In this document: piece by piece, positions 1-6,860 of the stretch
How positions within the stretch are numbered: position 1 is the first letter of the stretch
How the letters are laid out: each line of letters starts with the position of its first letter
Assembly: GCA_945871755.1 (NCBI GenBank)
Contig: CAMBWV010000008.1
Span: 1 to 11,347 of the forward strand
Reading direction: 5' to 3'
Source: an uncultured Bacteroidales bacterium
GTDB lineage: Bacteria; Bacteroidota; Bacteroidia; Bacteroidales; Bacteroidaceae
DNA length: 11,347 bases
The notes under the pieces: generated by a model
Databases searched by the model: none
What the model was told of the DNA's origin: nothing
Seen by the model: only the letters and a program-made list of their open reading frames with translations
Program-made: the position numbers and the translations under genes

Positions 1-561
1 CAGCTCGACCAAGTGGATGCCTATGGCAATCAAGTGCTGGAACGACAGAATGGTGATGGTGCTCGCGTGTGGGGCTTTAATGTAGAAGGAAGGGCTGCGC
101 TTGGTAAGAAATGGCAAGCACAAATGGGCGTCACCTACCAGCAATCGCGCTACAAGCGCCCTGAATATTGGAGCGACAATCCCGCTGTGCCTGCCGTGCG
201 CCGCCTCTTCCGCACCCCCGACACCTATGGCTATCTTACCCTGCAATACAATCCGCTCAAGCAACTCACCTTCTCAGCCCACGGCACTTGTACTGGAAAG
301 ATGACGGTACAGCACATGGAAGGCTCAGGTACGCCCATTGACTGCGCCGTCCGCACACCCATCTTCGTAGATATGGGTCTGAAGGCCAGCTACGATTTCC
401 GCATCTTCAACTACTCCACGCTGACGCTCAGTGCCGGCGTACAAAACATCTTCAACAGCTACCAGCGCGACTTCGACCAAGGCCCAGACCGCGATTCAGG
501 CTACATCTACGGCCCAATGATCCCGCGCTCAGTCTTCATAGGCGTAAAGGTTGCTCTCTAA
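1..561 (+). CDS. TonB-dependent outer-membrane receptor, C-terminal fragment
   Basis: The reading frame is open from the first base, so this is the last 186 residues of a longer gene that begins outside the window; the internal GTG at 13 is not a real start. The residues form alternating hydrophobic/polar strands typical of the end of a 22-strand TonB-dependent beta-barrel. The stretch GVQNIFNSYQRDFDQG followed by DSGYIYGP and an IPRSVFIGVKVAL ending is the usual closing pattern of Bacteroidales receptors (last strands, 'NIFN' turn, PR..FIG.K end). The protein would sit in the outer membrane and import a ligand using TonB energy. The substrate cannot be told because the plug and extracellular loops are missing. 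The last residue is Leu rather than the more common terminal aromatic. A terminator hairpin follows within 40 bp, so it is the last gene of its transcript. Confidence 0.85.
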   Translation, partial: QLDQVDAYGNQVLERQNGDGARVWGFNVEGRAALGKKWQAQMGVTYQQSRYKRPEYWSDNPAVPAVRRLFRTPDTYGYLTLQYNPLKQLTFSAHGTCTGKMTVQHMEGSGTPIDCAVRTPIFVDMGLKASYDFRIFNYSTLTLSAGVQNIFNSYQRDFDQGPDRDSGYIYGPMIPRSVFIGVKVAL

Positions 562-597
562 ATCACTGCTTAGAAGTAAACCCCAACCTTAACGAAA

Positions 598-645
598 GCC
601 CTCCAGTATTCGCATTGCGTGTACTAGAGGGCATTTGTTTACTTG
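598..645 (+). terminator. Hairpin terminator after the TonB-dependent receptor gene
   Basis: GCCCTC (598-603) pairs with GAGGGC (627-632), and AGTA (605-608) pairs with TACT (622-625) inside it across a single C/A mismatch. The loop is 13 nt. The stem is followed by the T-rich tail ATTTGTTTACTT. It lies 37 bp after the receptor stop codon, as expected for an intrinsic terminator. Confidence 0.6.
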
Positions 646-658
646 TCCCTTCATTATT

Positions 659-847
659 GGTAGGTTCTAGATATTAGTTTCAAAGGTTGGTTGGTATTTC
701 TATTTGGCTAGAATGTCTTTCCGCCTCTCGCACCGTATCTCTTTTGTTTTTCATTCGGTCACGTAGCCCGCTACGCTCCCTCACGAAAGAAAAAAACCTA
801 CGGCACGATAGCCGAAACTCATCGAAAGCTAATTTATAGAAACTACC
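659..847 (+). mobile_element. MITE-like 189-bp element, copy 1
   Basis: This is one of two copies of a 189-bp non-coding sequence in the window; the other (6861-7049) is in opposite orientation and about 90% identical by eye, with single-base differences and two compensating one-base indels. The ends are inverted repeats: left 659-677 (GGTAGGTTCTAGATATTAG) and right 829-847 (CTAATTTATAGAAACTACC), imperfect here but a perfect 19-bp pair in copy 2. The centre carries a short dyad, CGTAGC/GCTACG, at about 762-775. No ORF of useful length lies inside. The flanks (TATT left, TTAT right) do not form a clean duplication, so this copy looks older. It sits between two converging terminators. The family of the mobilising transposase is not identifiable from the sequence. 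Confidence 0.75.
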
Positions 848-858
848 TTATAAAATTT

Positions 859-892
859 AAGGAGGCTGTGCCTGTTGTGGTACAGCCTCCTT
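859..892 (-). terminator. Terminator hairpin of the hsp20 gene (possibly bidirectional)
   Basis: AAGGAGGCTGT (859-869) and ACAGCCTCCTT (882-892) form a perfect 11-bp stem that can extend inward by GCC/GGT (one G-T pair) to a 6-nt loop. It lies 52 bp past the hsp20 stop on the minus strand, where it is followed by TAAATTTTATA. On the plus strand it is followed by TTTT counted from 891, so it may stop transcription in both directions. Confidence 0.75.
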
Positions 893-944
893 TTGGGATT
901 TGATGCTTGGGCATCTATTTCATATTTCTGGGAAGAGTAGCAGA

Positions 945-1373
945 TTAGTCAATGTTGATTTGGCGTTGGATTTGCTTTACCTCTTCCTTCGTGAACTTTG
1001 GCAGGGTGATGGTCAATACGCCATTGTCCACCTTGGCTGCGATATGATCCTTTTCAATGTCGTCGGGGAGAACGTAGGTCTGTTGGTAGTTGGAGTAGCT
1101 GAACTCGCGGCGCAGGAAGTGCTCCTTCTTGTTCTCCTCCTTGTGTTCCAGTTTGTTCTCAATGGCTACTTCCAGATTGCCATCCGCATTGATGTTGACT
1201 CTGCAAAATTCCTTTTTGATGCCTGGCACGGCCAATTCCATGGTGTAGGCTTTAGCATCTTCTTTGACGTTGACGGCGGGCGCGGTTGCCTTCATTTTTG
1301 GCATCCAATCGTTGTTGAAGAAGTCGTCAAACACAGTAGGGAACCAGTTGTTTGCATTCAAAATCGGTAACAT
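945..1373 (-). CDS. Small heat-shock protein, Hsp20/alpha-crystallin family
   Basis: Encodes a 142-residue ATP-independent holdase chaperone that binds unfolding proteins in the cytoplasm. The N-terminal part NWFPTVFDDFFNNDW (residues 9-23) is the aromatic-rich opening found in Bacteroidetes Hsp20. The alpha-crystallin domain covers about residues 31-127 and contains the ELAVPGIKKE turn (46-55), the HFLRREFSYSNYQQTYVLP strands (85-103) and the hallmark AAKVDNGVLTITLPK (112-126). The C-terminal INI (139-141) fits the I-x-I anchor that drives oligomer assembly. An ATG 12 bases upstream (1385) is in frame, but it overlaps the GGAGGT sequence (1378-1383) that lies four bases before ATG 1373. I therefore take the second ATG, which also gives the usual MLP start of the family. 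The gene is monocistronic, with its own terminator. No clear heat-shock operator was seen upstream. Confidence 0.93.
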   Translation of the reverse strand: MLPILNANNWFPTVFDDFFNNDWMPKMKATAPAVNVKEDAKAYTMELAVPGIKKEFCRVNINADGNLEVAIENKLEHKEENKKEHFLRREFSYSNYQQTYVLPDDIEKDHIAAKVDNGVLTITLPKFTKEEVKQIQRQINID

Positions 1374-1385
1374 AATAACCTCCAT

Positions 1386-1614
1386 TTTTTATGAGTTAAA
1401 CTTGTTGTTAATATTCTAAGTCTTCCAGCCTCTGTACGTTTTGGCTTTCGGCTTCACTTAGGATAGTGCAAACCCAATGCCAGCAGGAAATGCGTTGTCA
1501 TCCTGTCGGGAAAGTATAAAATATTTAAGCATTCCTGCCGCCTTGACACTTCCTTGAATGACGCATTGACCGAAGTAGGGAGAAGTGTAATGGAGATATG
1601 GATGAAGCGGACAG
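1386..1614. other. Intergenic region upstream of hsp20
   Basis: About 230 bp with no convincing gene. It must hold the hsp20 promoter (minus strand), but I found no clean TAnnTTTG box with a spaced TTTG. A weak dyad CAGGA/TCCTG (about 1485-1505) is the only structure seen. A 65-codon frame over 1554-1751 has no family resemblance and runs across the terminator, so it is not taken as a gene. Confidence 0.5.
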
Positions 1615-1660
1615 AAAAAGACAGCACCTTTCGCAGCTTGTGCTGCTACTTGGTGCTGTC
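1615..1660 (-). terminator. Strong intrinsic terminator of the rho-lipoprotein transcript
   Basis: GACAGCACC (1620-1628) and GGTGCTGTC (1652-1660) are a perfect 9-bp inverted repeat that encloses a second stem, GCAGC (1633-1637)/GCTGC (1642-1646), with loop TTGT. On the minus strand the stem is followed directly by TTTTT (complement of 1615-1619), the classic arrangement. It lies 75 bp beyond the stop of the minus-strand gene at 1735-2529. Confidence 0.8.
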
Positions 1661-1713
1661 ATGTGTTTGTGGAAAAGGGTGGGGGATGAATGGACTGTTT
1701 CCTTCTTCCTATT

Positions 1714-1729
1714 CCATATTATATATAGG
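1714..1729. repeat. 16-bp A/T-rich word shared with 4898-4913
   Basis: CCATATTATATATAGG occurs here, just downstream of the lipoprotein stop, and identically at 4898-4913 immediately upstream of the uup frame. Both are on the plus strand. The word is A/T-rich, so chance is possible, but an exact 16-base match in an 11-kb window is uncommon. Confidence 0.4.
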
Positions 1730-1733
1730 GCAG

Positions 1734-1748
1734 CCTATTCCCAATAGG
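1734..1748. repeat. Small dyad overlapping the lipoprotein stop codon
   Basis: CCTATT CCC AATAGG is a perfect 6-bp inverted repeat with a 3-nt loop; it spans the TAG stop (1735-1737, minus strand) of the lipoprotein gene. It could be a mild 3' structure ahead of the real terminator, or chance. Confidence 0.35.
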
Positions 1749-2529
1749 TAATTTTGCGGGTGAGGATGTAGTAGGTGTCTTCGCCTTTGGAGGTGACCAT
1801 CTTGTCTTCCTCTGGACAGTAGGTTTTCAGGGTCTTCTTGCAGAACAAGTATGCTTTGGTCCAGTTGCCGTGGGCATCCGTCTCGATGATTTTCACCTTA
1901 GCAGTTTCCTTGGTATTCTCCTCGTAATCCGCGGACAGTTCTTCTATTTCAGCATATACATCCTGGGGGTCGTACTTGTAGTTGGTTGTGGCATTCCATT
2001 CCCAACCTGTGAAGTCGGATGTGGTTAGATTGCCGCGGTCATCGAAGCTGTTGGCGATTCTGAAATGACCATCATAATCTTCGCCAAACTCTTTGTGCTT
2101 GCCCTCAAATTCGGTGATGTAGCCCTTGTCGTTGCGCTTGACCTTCACGACCACTTCGGCATCGTTGGGATTGTAACCATATTCGGCAGCCTCGCGGGAA
2201 GTAGTGCTCCGCCTGTAGTAGTTGTTGGATAGCAACCATCCGCTTTCGTCGAACTCCATCTCCTGTACCATCGGTTCTTCGTCCATGGCCTTCAGTTGGT
2301 CTGTGCCAACTAGTTCGGCCCAAACCTTAGATTCAGTGCAGGACTTTACTTTGCCGCGGAGGTTGTATAGCTGCCAGTCGGCCGATTCAAACTTGTCGGT
2401 TGTCGCTTCAGTTTCTGCGGTTGTTGCTTCAGATTTTGCGGTTTCTTTGGATTGATTGGCGCAGCAGGTCATTGAACCTATGAGCGCAATCACTAGAGCT
2501 GTGCTTTTGAGAAATGTAGGTGTTTTCAT
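1735..2529 (-). CDS. Putative exported lipoprotein of unknown function
   Basis: Encodes 264 residues; I do not recognise a named family. The N-terminus has a basic start (MKTPTFLK), a hydrophobic stretch (STALVIALIGSM) and two adjacent cysteines (residues 22-23), so it is exported and probably lipidated, although the residues before the cysteine (SMT or MTC) are a poor lipobox. A Thr/Glu/Ala-rich linker (about 24-45) follows, as in many Bacteroidetes surface or periplasmic lipoproteins. The mature part carries short motifs such as FDDRGNLT, DAHGNWTKA and a closing RKITYWE. These resemble the YD/RHS-like 'D..GN' pattern of small Bacteroidales secreted proteins, but there are too few to call a repeat. 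The gene begins 20 bp after the rho stop on the same strand without a visible promoter, so co-transcription with rho is likely; a functional link is not implied. It ends at a strong terminator. Confidence 0.8.
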   Translation of the reverse strand: MKTPTFLKSTALVIALIGSMTCCANQSKETAKSEATTAETEATTDKFESADWQLYNLRGKVKSCTESKVWAELVGTDQLKAMDEEPMVQEMEFDESGWLLSNNYYRRSTTSREAAEYGYNPNDAEVVVKVKRNDKGYITEFEGKHKEFGEDYDGHFRIANSFDDRGNLTTSDFTGWEWNATTNYKYDPQDVYAEIEELSADYEENTKETAKVKIIETDAHGNWTKAYLFCKKTLKTYCPEEDKMVTSKGEDTYYILTRKITYWE

Positions 2530-2549
2530 TGTGTAATATATTTAGGGGA

Positions 2550-4472
2550 TTAACTGTTCATGGAGTTGAGAAACTCTTCGTTGTTGAGCGTATCCTCTAG
2601 GCGCTTCTTCACGTCGGTCATGGCTTCGATGGGCGTCATATCGGCAATGTAGTTGCGGAGAATCCACATGCGGTTGATGGTGGACTGCTCTTGCAGGAGG
2701 TCGTCGCGGCGCGTACTGGAGGCCACAATATTCACGGCGGGGAAGATGCGCTTGTTGGCAAGACTGCGGTCAAGCTGGAGTTCCATATTGCCCGTACCCT
2801 TGAACTCCTCGAAGATTACTTCGTCCATCTTGCTGCCCGTATCAATCAGGGCTGTTGCAACGATGGTGAGCGAACCGCCACCTTCAATATTTCGTGCTGC
2901 ACCAAAGAAACGCTTGGGCTTCTGAAGAGCGTTGGCATCCACACCACCCGAGAGCACCTTGCCCGAAGTAGGACTGACCGTGTTGTATGCGCGGGCCAAA
3001 CGGGTGATAGAGTCGAGGAAGATAACCACGTCGTGGCCGCTCTCCACCAGGCGCTTGGCTTTCTCCAGTACGATATTGGCAATCTTGACATGGCGGGCAG
3101 CGGGCTCGTCGAAGGTTGAAGCAATTACCTCGGCATTGACCGTACGCGCCATGTCTGTTACCTCCTCGGGACGCTCGTCGATGAGAAGCATCATGAGATA
3201 GGTATCGGGATGGTGCTCGGCAATGGCATTGGCAATTTCCTTCATGAGGAGCGTTTTACCTGTCTTGGGTTGTGCCACGATAAGGGCGCGCTGTCCCTTG
3301 CCGATAGGCGTAAAGAGGTCCACAACGCGGCGCGACAGGCTGTCACTCTTGCCATTGCAGAGGCAGAACTTCTCCTCGGGGAAGAGCGGTGTAAGGTGCT
3401 CGAAGGCTACGCGGTCGCGAATGTCCAAGGGATTGCGGCCATTGATACGTTCGGGCTCAACGAGGATGAAGTATTTCTCGCCCGAGCCAGGAATGCGCAC
3501 GCGGCCTTCAATCACGTCACCGGGTTTAAGGTTGAAATAGCGAATGATGCTGGGGCTGACGTAGATGTCGTCGGGCGAAGGGAGATAATTGTAGTCGCTG
3601 GAACGGAGGAAGCCTGAACCATCCTGCATGGGGTCGAGCACACCGCGTCCGTTCAGGTATTGCTCGGGACGGTCGTCTTCGCCCTCATCGCCGCTTTCTG
3701 TATGAACGGGAGGAACGTAGGGAGTATCGTCATCGTTCGGACTAGGCATAGCCCATTCGGTGTAGTCTTCCTGCTGAATCCTACCGCTGCGGGTAGCTGT
3801 CGGAATCTTACCGCCAAAACGTTCGAGCATGTCGGGGTCCTCATGAAATTTGTGGAATTTGGGACGCTGCGGCTCGTAGTCCTGATAATCGTCATCGGCA
3901 GAGAAACCATAGAAGTTCTCCTGCTCAACAACTGGGATATCTTCAATCACGATGAAATCGGGCTCGTGCTCCACCTTCGGATTGGTCAAAGCTTGCATGG
4001 AATTGACGGCGCTCCAAGAGTGGGCGGATTCGACAGGGGCTTCGGCTTGCTGCTCCTGAATAGCTTGCATTTGCTGGGCGATAAAGTCGGGCACCTCCTC
4101 GTCCATCTTGGACGCGGGCGTGGGCGTGGTCGTTTCCGTCGTTGCCTCTGCTTCTGCTTCTGCATTTGCCGTTTCCTGCAATAACGCAGCTTTAGCTTGT
4201 TCTTCCGCTAATCGGCGCGCCTCGAGTTCAGCCTTGCTGGGGCGTCCGCGTTTGCGCTTGGGCACTTCTACAGGTGCTTCGGCCGTTGCGGTTTCTTCCT
4301 TTGCGGCGATGCGTTTGCGGCGTGGCTTAGTGGTTGCTTGTAAATCGAGAATCTGATAAATCAATCCTTCGTGGTCAGCACCTTCTTGCGGTTGAGCGTT
4401 GAAGGTGGACAGAATTTCTTGCAATTGCTCCTCAGTCATGGGAGTCAATTCTTCTTTTGTATAAAGAGCCAT
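2550..4472 (-). CDS. rho: Transcription termination factor Rho with long disordered insert
   Basis: Encodes 640 residues, against about 420 in E. coli Rho. Rho is a hexameric RNA-dependent ATPase/helicase that ends transcription. Residues 1-45 look like the small helical Rho N-terminal domain. Residues 46-270 are a low-complexity charged insert: Arg/Lys clusters, an AT-hook-like KRKRGRPSK (72-80), Ala/Glu/Thr runs, then acidic Asp/Glu/Pro-rich sequence. The RNA-binding OB fold spans about 273-345 ([18 protein letters not shown] ... [11 protein letters not shown]). The ATPase core follows: Walker [18 protein letters not shown] (391-407), catalytic-Glu region [11 protein letters not shown] (431-441), Walker [18 protein letters not shown] (481-497), Q/R-loop region [10 protein letters not shown] (507-516), and [24 protein letters not shown] (524-547, written here only as a landmark). 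All catalytic segments are intact. A GGAGG lies about 20 bases before the ATG, too far to act as a normal ribosome-binding site. A lipoprotein gene follows 20 bp downstream. Confidence 0.97.
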   Translation of the reverse strand: MALYTKEELTPMTEEQLQEILSTFNAQPQEGADHEGLIYQILDLQATTKPRRKRIAAKEETATAEAPVEVPKRKRGRPSKAELEARRLAEEQAKAALLQETANAEAEAEATTETTTPTPASKMDEEVPDFIAQQMQAIQEQQAEAPVESAHSWSAVNSMQALTNPKVEHEPDFIVIEDIPVVEQENFYGFSADDDYQDYEPQRPKFHKFHEDPDMLERFGGKIPTATRSGRIQQEDYTEWAMPSPNDDDTPYVPPVHTESGDEGEDDRPEQYLNGRGVLDPMQDGSGFLRSSDYNYLPSPDDIYVSPSIIRYFNLKPGDVIEGRVRIPGSGEKYFILVEPERINGRNPLDIRDRVAFEHLTPLFPEEKFCLCNGKSDSLSRRVVDLFTPIGKGQRALIVAQPKTGKTLLMKEIANAIAEHHPDTYLMMLLIDERPEEVTDMARTVNAEVIASTFDEPAARHVKIANIVLEKAKRLVESGHDVVIFLDSITRLARAYNTVSPTSGKVLSGGVDANALQKPKRFFGAARNIEGGGSLTIVATALIDTGSKMDEVIFEEFKGTGNMELQLDRSLANKRIFPAVNIVASSTRRDDLLQEQSTINRMWILRNYIADMTPIEAMTDVKKRLEDTLNNEEFLNSMNS

Positions 4473-4704
4473 AGGGTTTAGTTGGGTGTATTCCTCCTTT
4501 TTAAATACTAGAAGAGAATCGTGGAGAATCTACAGGCAGACGTCTCAGTCAAGGGAAGCGGACAGAGGACAAAGAGGCCGTGTCACGTTTCGTTGACAAT
4601 ACGTTGCTGAAAGGAGGATGGGTGAATGGGAATAATCTTCAAAAGGGGGGAGAAAAAGGAAAAAATATCCTCGGCGAAGGGTCGCCATCTATCTTTTCAC
4701 AGCG
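4473..4704 (-). other. Long 5' leader of rho
   Basis: From the predicted start near 4698 to the rho ATG there are about 225 bases without a supported gene. On the minus strand the far part is C/T-rich (complement of the G/A-rich 4612-4680 stretch), which is the kind of sequence Rho itself can bind. In E. coli, rho is known to repress itself by termination in its own leader; the same here is inference. No riboswitch fold was recognised. Confidence 0.4.
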
Positions 4705-4735
4705 CAAAAATAGGTATTTATGTTGGAGTGGCAAG
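4705..4735 (-). promoter_or_regulatory. Bacteroides-type promoter for rho
   Basis: On the minus strand, TATTTTTG (complement of 4705-4712) matches the Bacteroides -7 consensus TAnnTTTG exactly. CTTG (complement of 4732-4735) matches the -33 TTG core. The spacing is 19 bp, the expected distance. Transcription would start near 4698 and give rho an untranslated leader of roughly 225 nt. Confidence 0.6.
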
Positions 4736-4748
4736 GCTTTCTCGGGGA

Positions 4749-4765
4749 TTTTTTATAATTTCGCG
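4749..4765 (+). promoter_or_regulatory. Possible -7 box facing uup
   Basis: A T6 tract followed by ATAATTTCGCG gives TAATTTCG (4756-4763), one mismatch from TAnnTTTG. Nearly the same sequence occurs before the gene at 8431. No -33 TTTG is found at the correct distance, so the assignment is weak. If it is used, the uup leader is about 185 nt. Confidence 0.35.
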
Positions 4766-4846
4766 GGGAAAAAGCCCGTTCTGCTCACTCAGCTGATGGT
4801 TTGCGGGCCTCCTTTGTCCTTACAAATCCTTTTCTAATCACCATTT

Positions 4847-4868
4847 GAATGCCATGTAAGGGGCATTC
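4847..4868 (+). promoter_or_regulatory. Hairpin in the uup 5' region
   Basis: GAATGCC (4847-4853) and GGCATTC (4862-4868) form a perfect 7-bp stem with an 8-nt loop, about 86 bp before the likely uup start. There is no T-run after it. It may be a leader structure; ABC-F genes are often controlled by attenuation, but that is only suggestive here. Confidence 0.35.
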
Positions 4869-4897
4869 GGGCCATATTTATTCTGTTACCAACTATA

Positions 4898-4913
4898 CCA
4901 TATTATATATAGG
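4898..4913. repeat. Second copy of the 16-bp A/T-rich word
   Basis: CCATATTATATATAGG, identical to 1714-1729. It lies 42 bp before the likely uup start and contains the TAG that limits the uup frame. It may be part of the uup promoter region, but it does not match TAnnTTTG. Confidence 0.4.
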
Positions 4914-4954
4914 CGTTGGTTCAGAGTATTTCATTGCATAATCAAAGACATATC

Positions 4955-6859
4955 GTGGTACCCTATATTGACATACAACACCTGACGAAGCGTTTTGGCG
5001 AGCTCGAACTCTTCAGCGACATTTCCTTTTCTATTCACGAAGGCGGCCGCGTGGGTTTGATAGCTCGCAATGGTTCGGGCAAGAGCACGCTGCTCGACAT
5101 TATCTGCGGCCTTGAAGACTATGACGAAGGACAAATCGTCAAGCGACGCGACCTGCGCATTGGTTATTTAAGCCAATCGCCCAAGTACGACCCGACAATG
5201 ACCGTCATAGACGCCTGTTTCAGTCGGGCGGGCGAAATCAGCGACCTCATCAGCAGCTATGAAGTCTGTTTGGAAACGCCAGGTAATCCTGGCCTTGACG
5301 AATTGATTGACGAGATGGAGCGCACACAGGCTTGGGACTTTGAACTGCGCGCCAAACAGGTGCTGACGAAACTTGAGATAACCGATTTCCAGAAGCCCGT
5401 GGCCCAACTCTCGGGTGGACAACTCAAGCGCGTGGCCTTGGCCAATGTGCTGCTGAGCGAGCCCGACCTGCTGGTGCTTGACGAGCCGACCAACCATCTT
5501 GACATAGGCATGATAGAATGGTTGGAAGGCTACCTCAGTCGTGGCGGAAAGACCTTGCTCATGGTGACGCACGACCGCTATTTCTTGGAACGCGTCTGCG
5601 ATGTCATCCTCGAACTCGATGGCAAGTCCATCTATTCTTATCACGGCAACTACGCCTATTATCTTGAGAAGCGCGAAGAGCGCGTTCAGGCCATGAACGC
5701 CAGCATTGCCCGCGCCCAAAACCTCTATCGCCGCGAACTTGACTGGATGCGAAGAATGCCCTGCGCCCGTGGCACCAAGGCGAAATACCGCAAGGATGCT
5801 TTCTACGAACTTCAGGCCCTGGCCAAGACCCGTATGGAAGAGCGCGCTGCACGCATCGAAGGCAAGAATACGTATATCGGCAGCAAGATTTTCGAGGCGC
5901 AATATGTCAGCAAAGCCTTCCCGCGTCCCGACAACTCGCCGCTCGTTATCCTCAAGGATTTCTATTACAACTTCTCGCGCTACGAAAAGATGGGCATTGT
6001 GGGCGAGAACGGCACGGGCAAGAGTACCTTCATCCGTATGCTTCTGGGGCAAGTGGCACCCGACAGCGGCCGCTTCGTCATTGGCGAGACCGTGCGCTTC
6101 GGCTATTTCTCGCAAGAGGACATGCCCTTCGACGACGACAAGCGCGTCATTGATGCCGTGCGCGAGGTGGCCGAAACCATCGACCTCGGTGGCGGACGTC
6201 GCCTGACGGCTATGCAGTTGCTCACGCACTTTCTCTTCCCACCAGCCCGCCAGCAGGACTATATCCGCAAACTGTCGGGTGGCGAGCGCCGCCGCCTCCA
6301 ACTCTGCGTGGTGCTGATGACCAATCCTAACTTCCTCGTGCTGGACGAACCAACCAACGACCTCGACATTGCCACGCTCCAAACGCTCGAAGAATATCTG
6401 CAAGATTTCCGCGGCTGCGTCATCGTGGTCAGCCACGACCGCTACTTCATGGACAAGGTGGCCGACCATTTGCTGGTCTTCCATGGCGCGGGAGATATCA
6501 AGGATTTCCCTGGCAACTACTCGCAGTACCAGACCTGGCAACAACTCAAGGAGGCCGAAGCCGCCGAGGAATCGCCCAGCAAATCGCAGAAATCATCAGC
6601 CGCTCCGCAGGTGTCCACACAAAACGGCCGCAATATGAACCGCGAGCGCCGTTTGACCTTTGCCGAGCGCCGCGAGATGGAACAACTCGAAGCAGACATT
6701 GCTGCGCTTGAGGAGGAAAAGGCCAAATTGCAGGCGGCTCTCTGTAGCGGCACGCTCGCTGTTGATGAACTGACAGCCTATAGCAAACGCCTGCCCCTCC
6801 TCGAAGAAGAACTTGACGAAAAGTCTATGCGCTGGCTTGAACTCAGCGAATTTCAATAA
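4955..6859 (+). CDS. uup: ABC-F family ATPase, Uup-like
   Basis: Encodes 634 residues from GTG 4955. It is a soluble protein with two ABC ATPase domains and no membrane segment. Domain 1: Walker A ARNGSGKST (37-45), signature LSGGQ (152-156), Walker B LLVLDEPTNHLD (172-183). The inter-domain linker of about 60 residues (235-300) contains ELDWMRRMPCARGTKAKYRK, the Uup-type linker. Domain 2: Walker A GENGTGKST (350-358), signature LSGGE (440-444), Walker B LVLDEPTNDLD (461-471). A charged coiled coil from about 561 to the end matches the C-terminal DNA-binding domain of Uup, which separates it from EttA-like members. Uup is linked to ribosome function and to precise transposon excision in E. 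coli. The frame has no ATG near the N-terminus: a TAG at 4910 limits it, leaving TTG 4916, TTG 4934 or GTG 4955. GTG 4955 gives the family-like MVPYIDIQHLTKRFG. The stop codon lies in a target duplication of a MITE. Confidence 0.92.
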   Translation: MVPYIDIQHLTKRFGELELFSDISFSIHEGGRVGLIARNGSGKSTLLDIICGLEDYDEGQIVKRRDLRIGYLSQSPKYDPTMTVIDACFSRAGEISDLISSYEVCLETPGNPGLDELIDEMERTQAWDFELRAKQVLTKLEITDFQKPVAQLSGGQLKRVALANVLLSEPDLLVLDEPTNHLDIGMIEWLEGYLSRGGKTLLMVTHDRYFLERVCDVILELDGKSIYSYHGNYAYYLEKREERVQAMNASIARAQNLYRRELDWMRRMPCARGTKAKYRKDAFYELQALAKTRMEERAARIEGKNTYIGSKIFEAQYVSKAFPRPDNSPLVILKDFYYNFSRYEKMGIVGENGTGKSTFIRMLLGQVAPDSGRFVIGETVRFGYFSQEDMPFDDDKRVIDAVREVAETIDLGGGRRLTAMQLLTHFLFPPARQQDYIRKLSGGERRRLQLCVVLMTNPNFLVLDEPTNDLDIATLQTLEEYLQDFRGCVIVVSHDRYFMDKVADHLLVFHGAGDIKDFPGNYSQYQTWQQLKEAEAAEESPSKSQKSSAAPQVSTQNGRNMNRERRLTFAERREMEQLEADIAALEEEKAKLQAALCSGTLAVDELTAYSKRLPLLEEELDEKSMRWLELSEFQ

Positions 6860-6860
6860 A

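Noticed and set aside
900..1370. 156-residue plus-strand frame opposite hsp20
   Set aside because: It is the complement of a clear Hsp20 gene and begins next to the terminator hairpin; its hydrophobic leucine/valine runs are a by-product of the reverse frame.
1554..1751. 65-codon plus-strand frame between hsp20 and the lipoprotein gene
   Set aside because: It crosses the strong minus-strand terminator and overlaps the lipoprotein stop; no homology or ribosome-binding site recognised.
4580..4837. 85-codon plus-strand frame in the rho-uup spacer
   Set aside because: It covers the rho promoter and leader, has no family resemblance and atypical composition, so it is treated as chance.
5168..6544. 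458-residue minus-strand frame opposite uup
   Set aside because: It is antisense to a clear ABC-F gene with all motifs; the translation is rich in H, A, V and E without recognisable domains, as expected for the complement of GC-biased codons.
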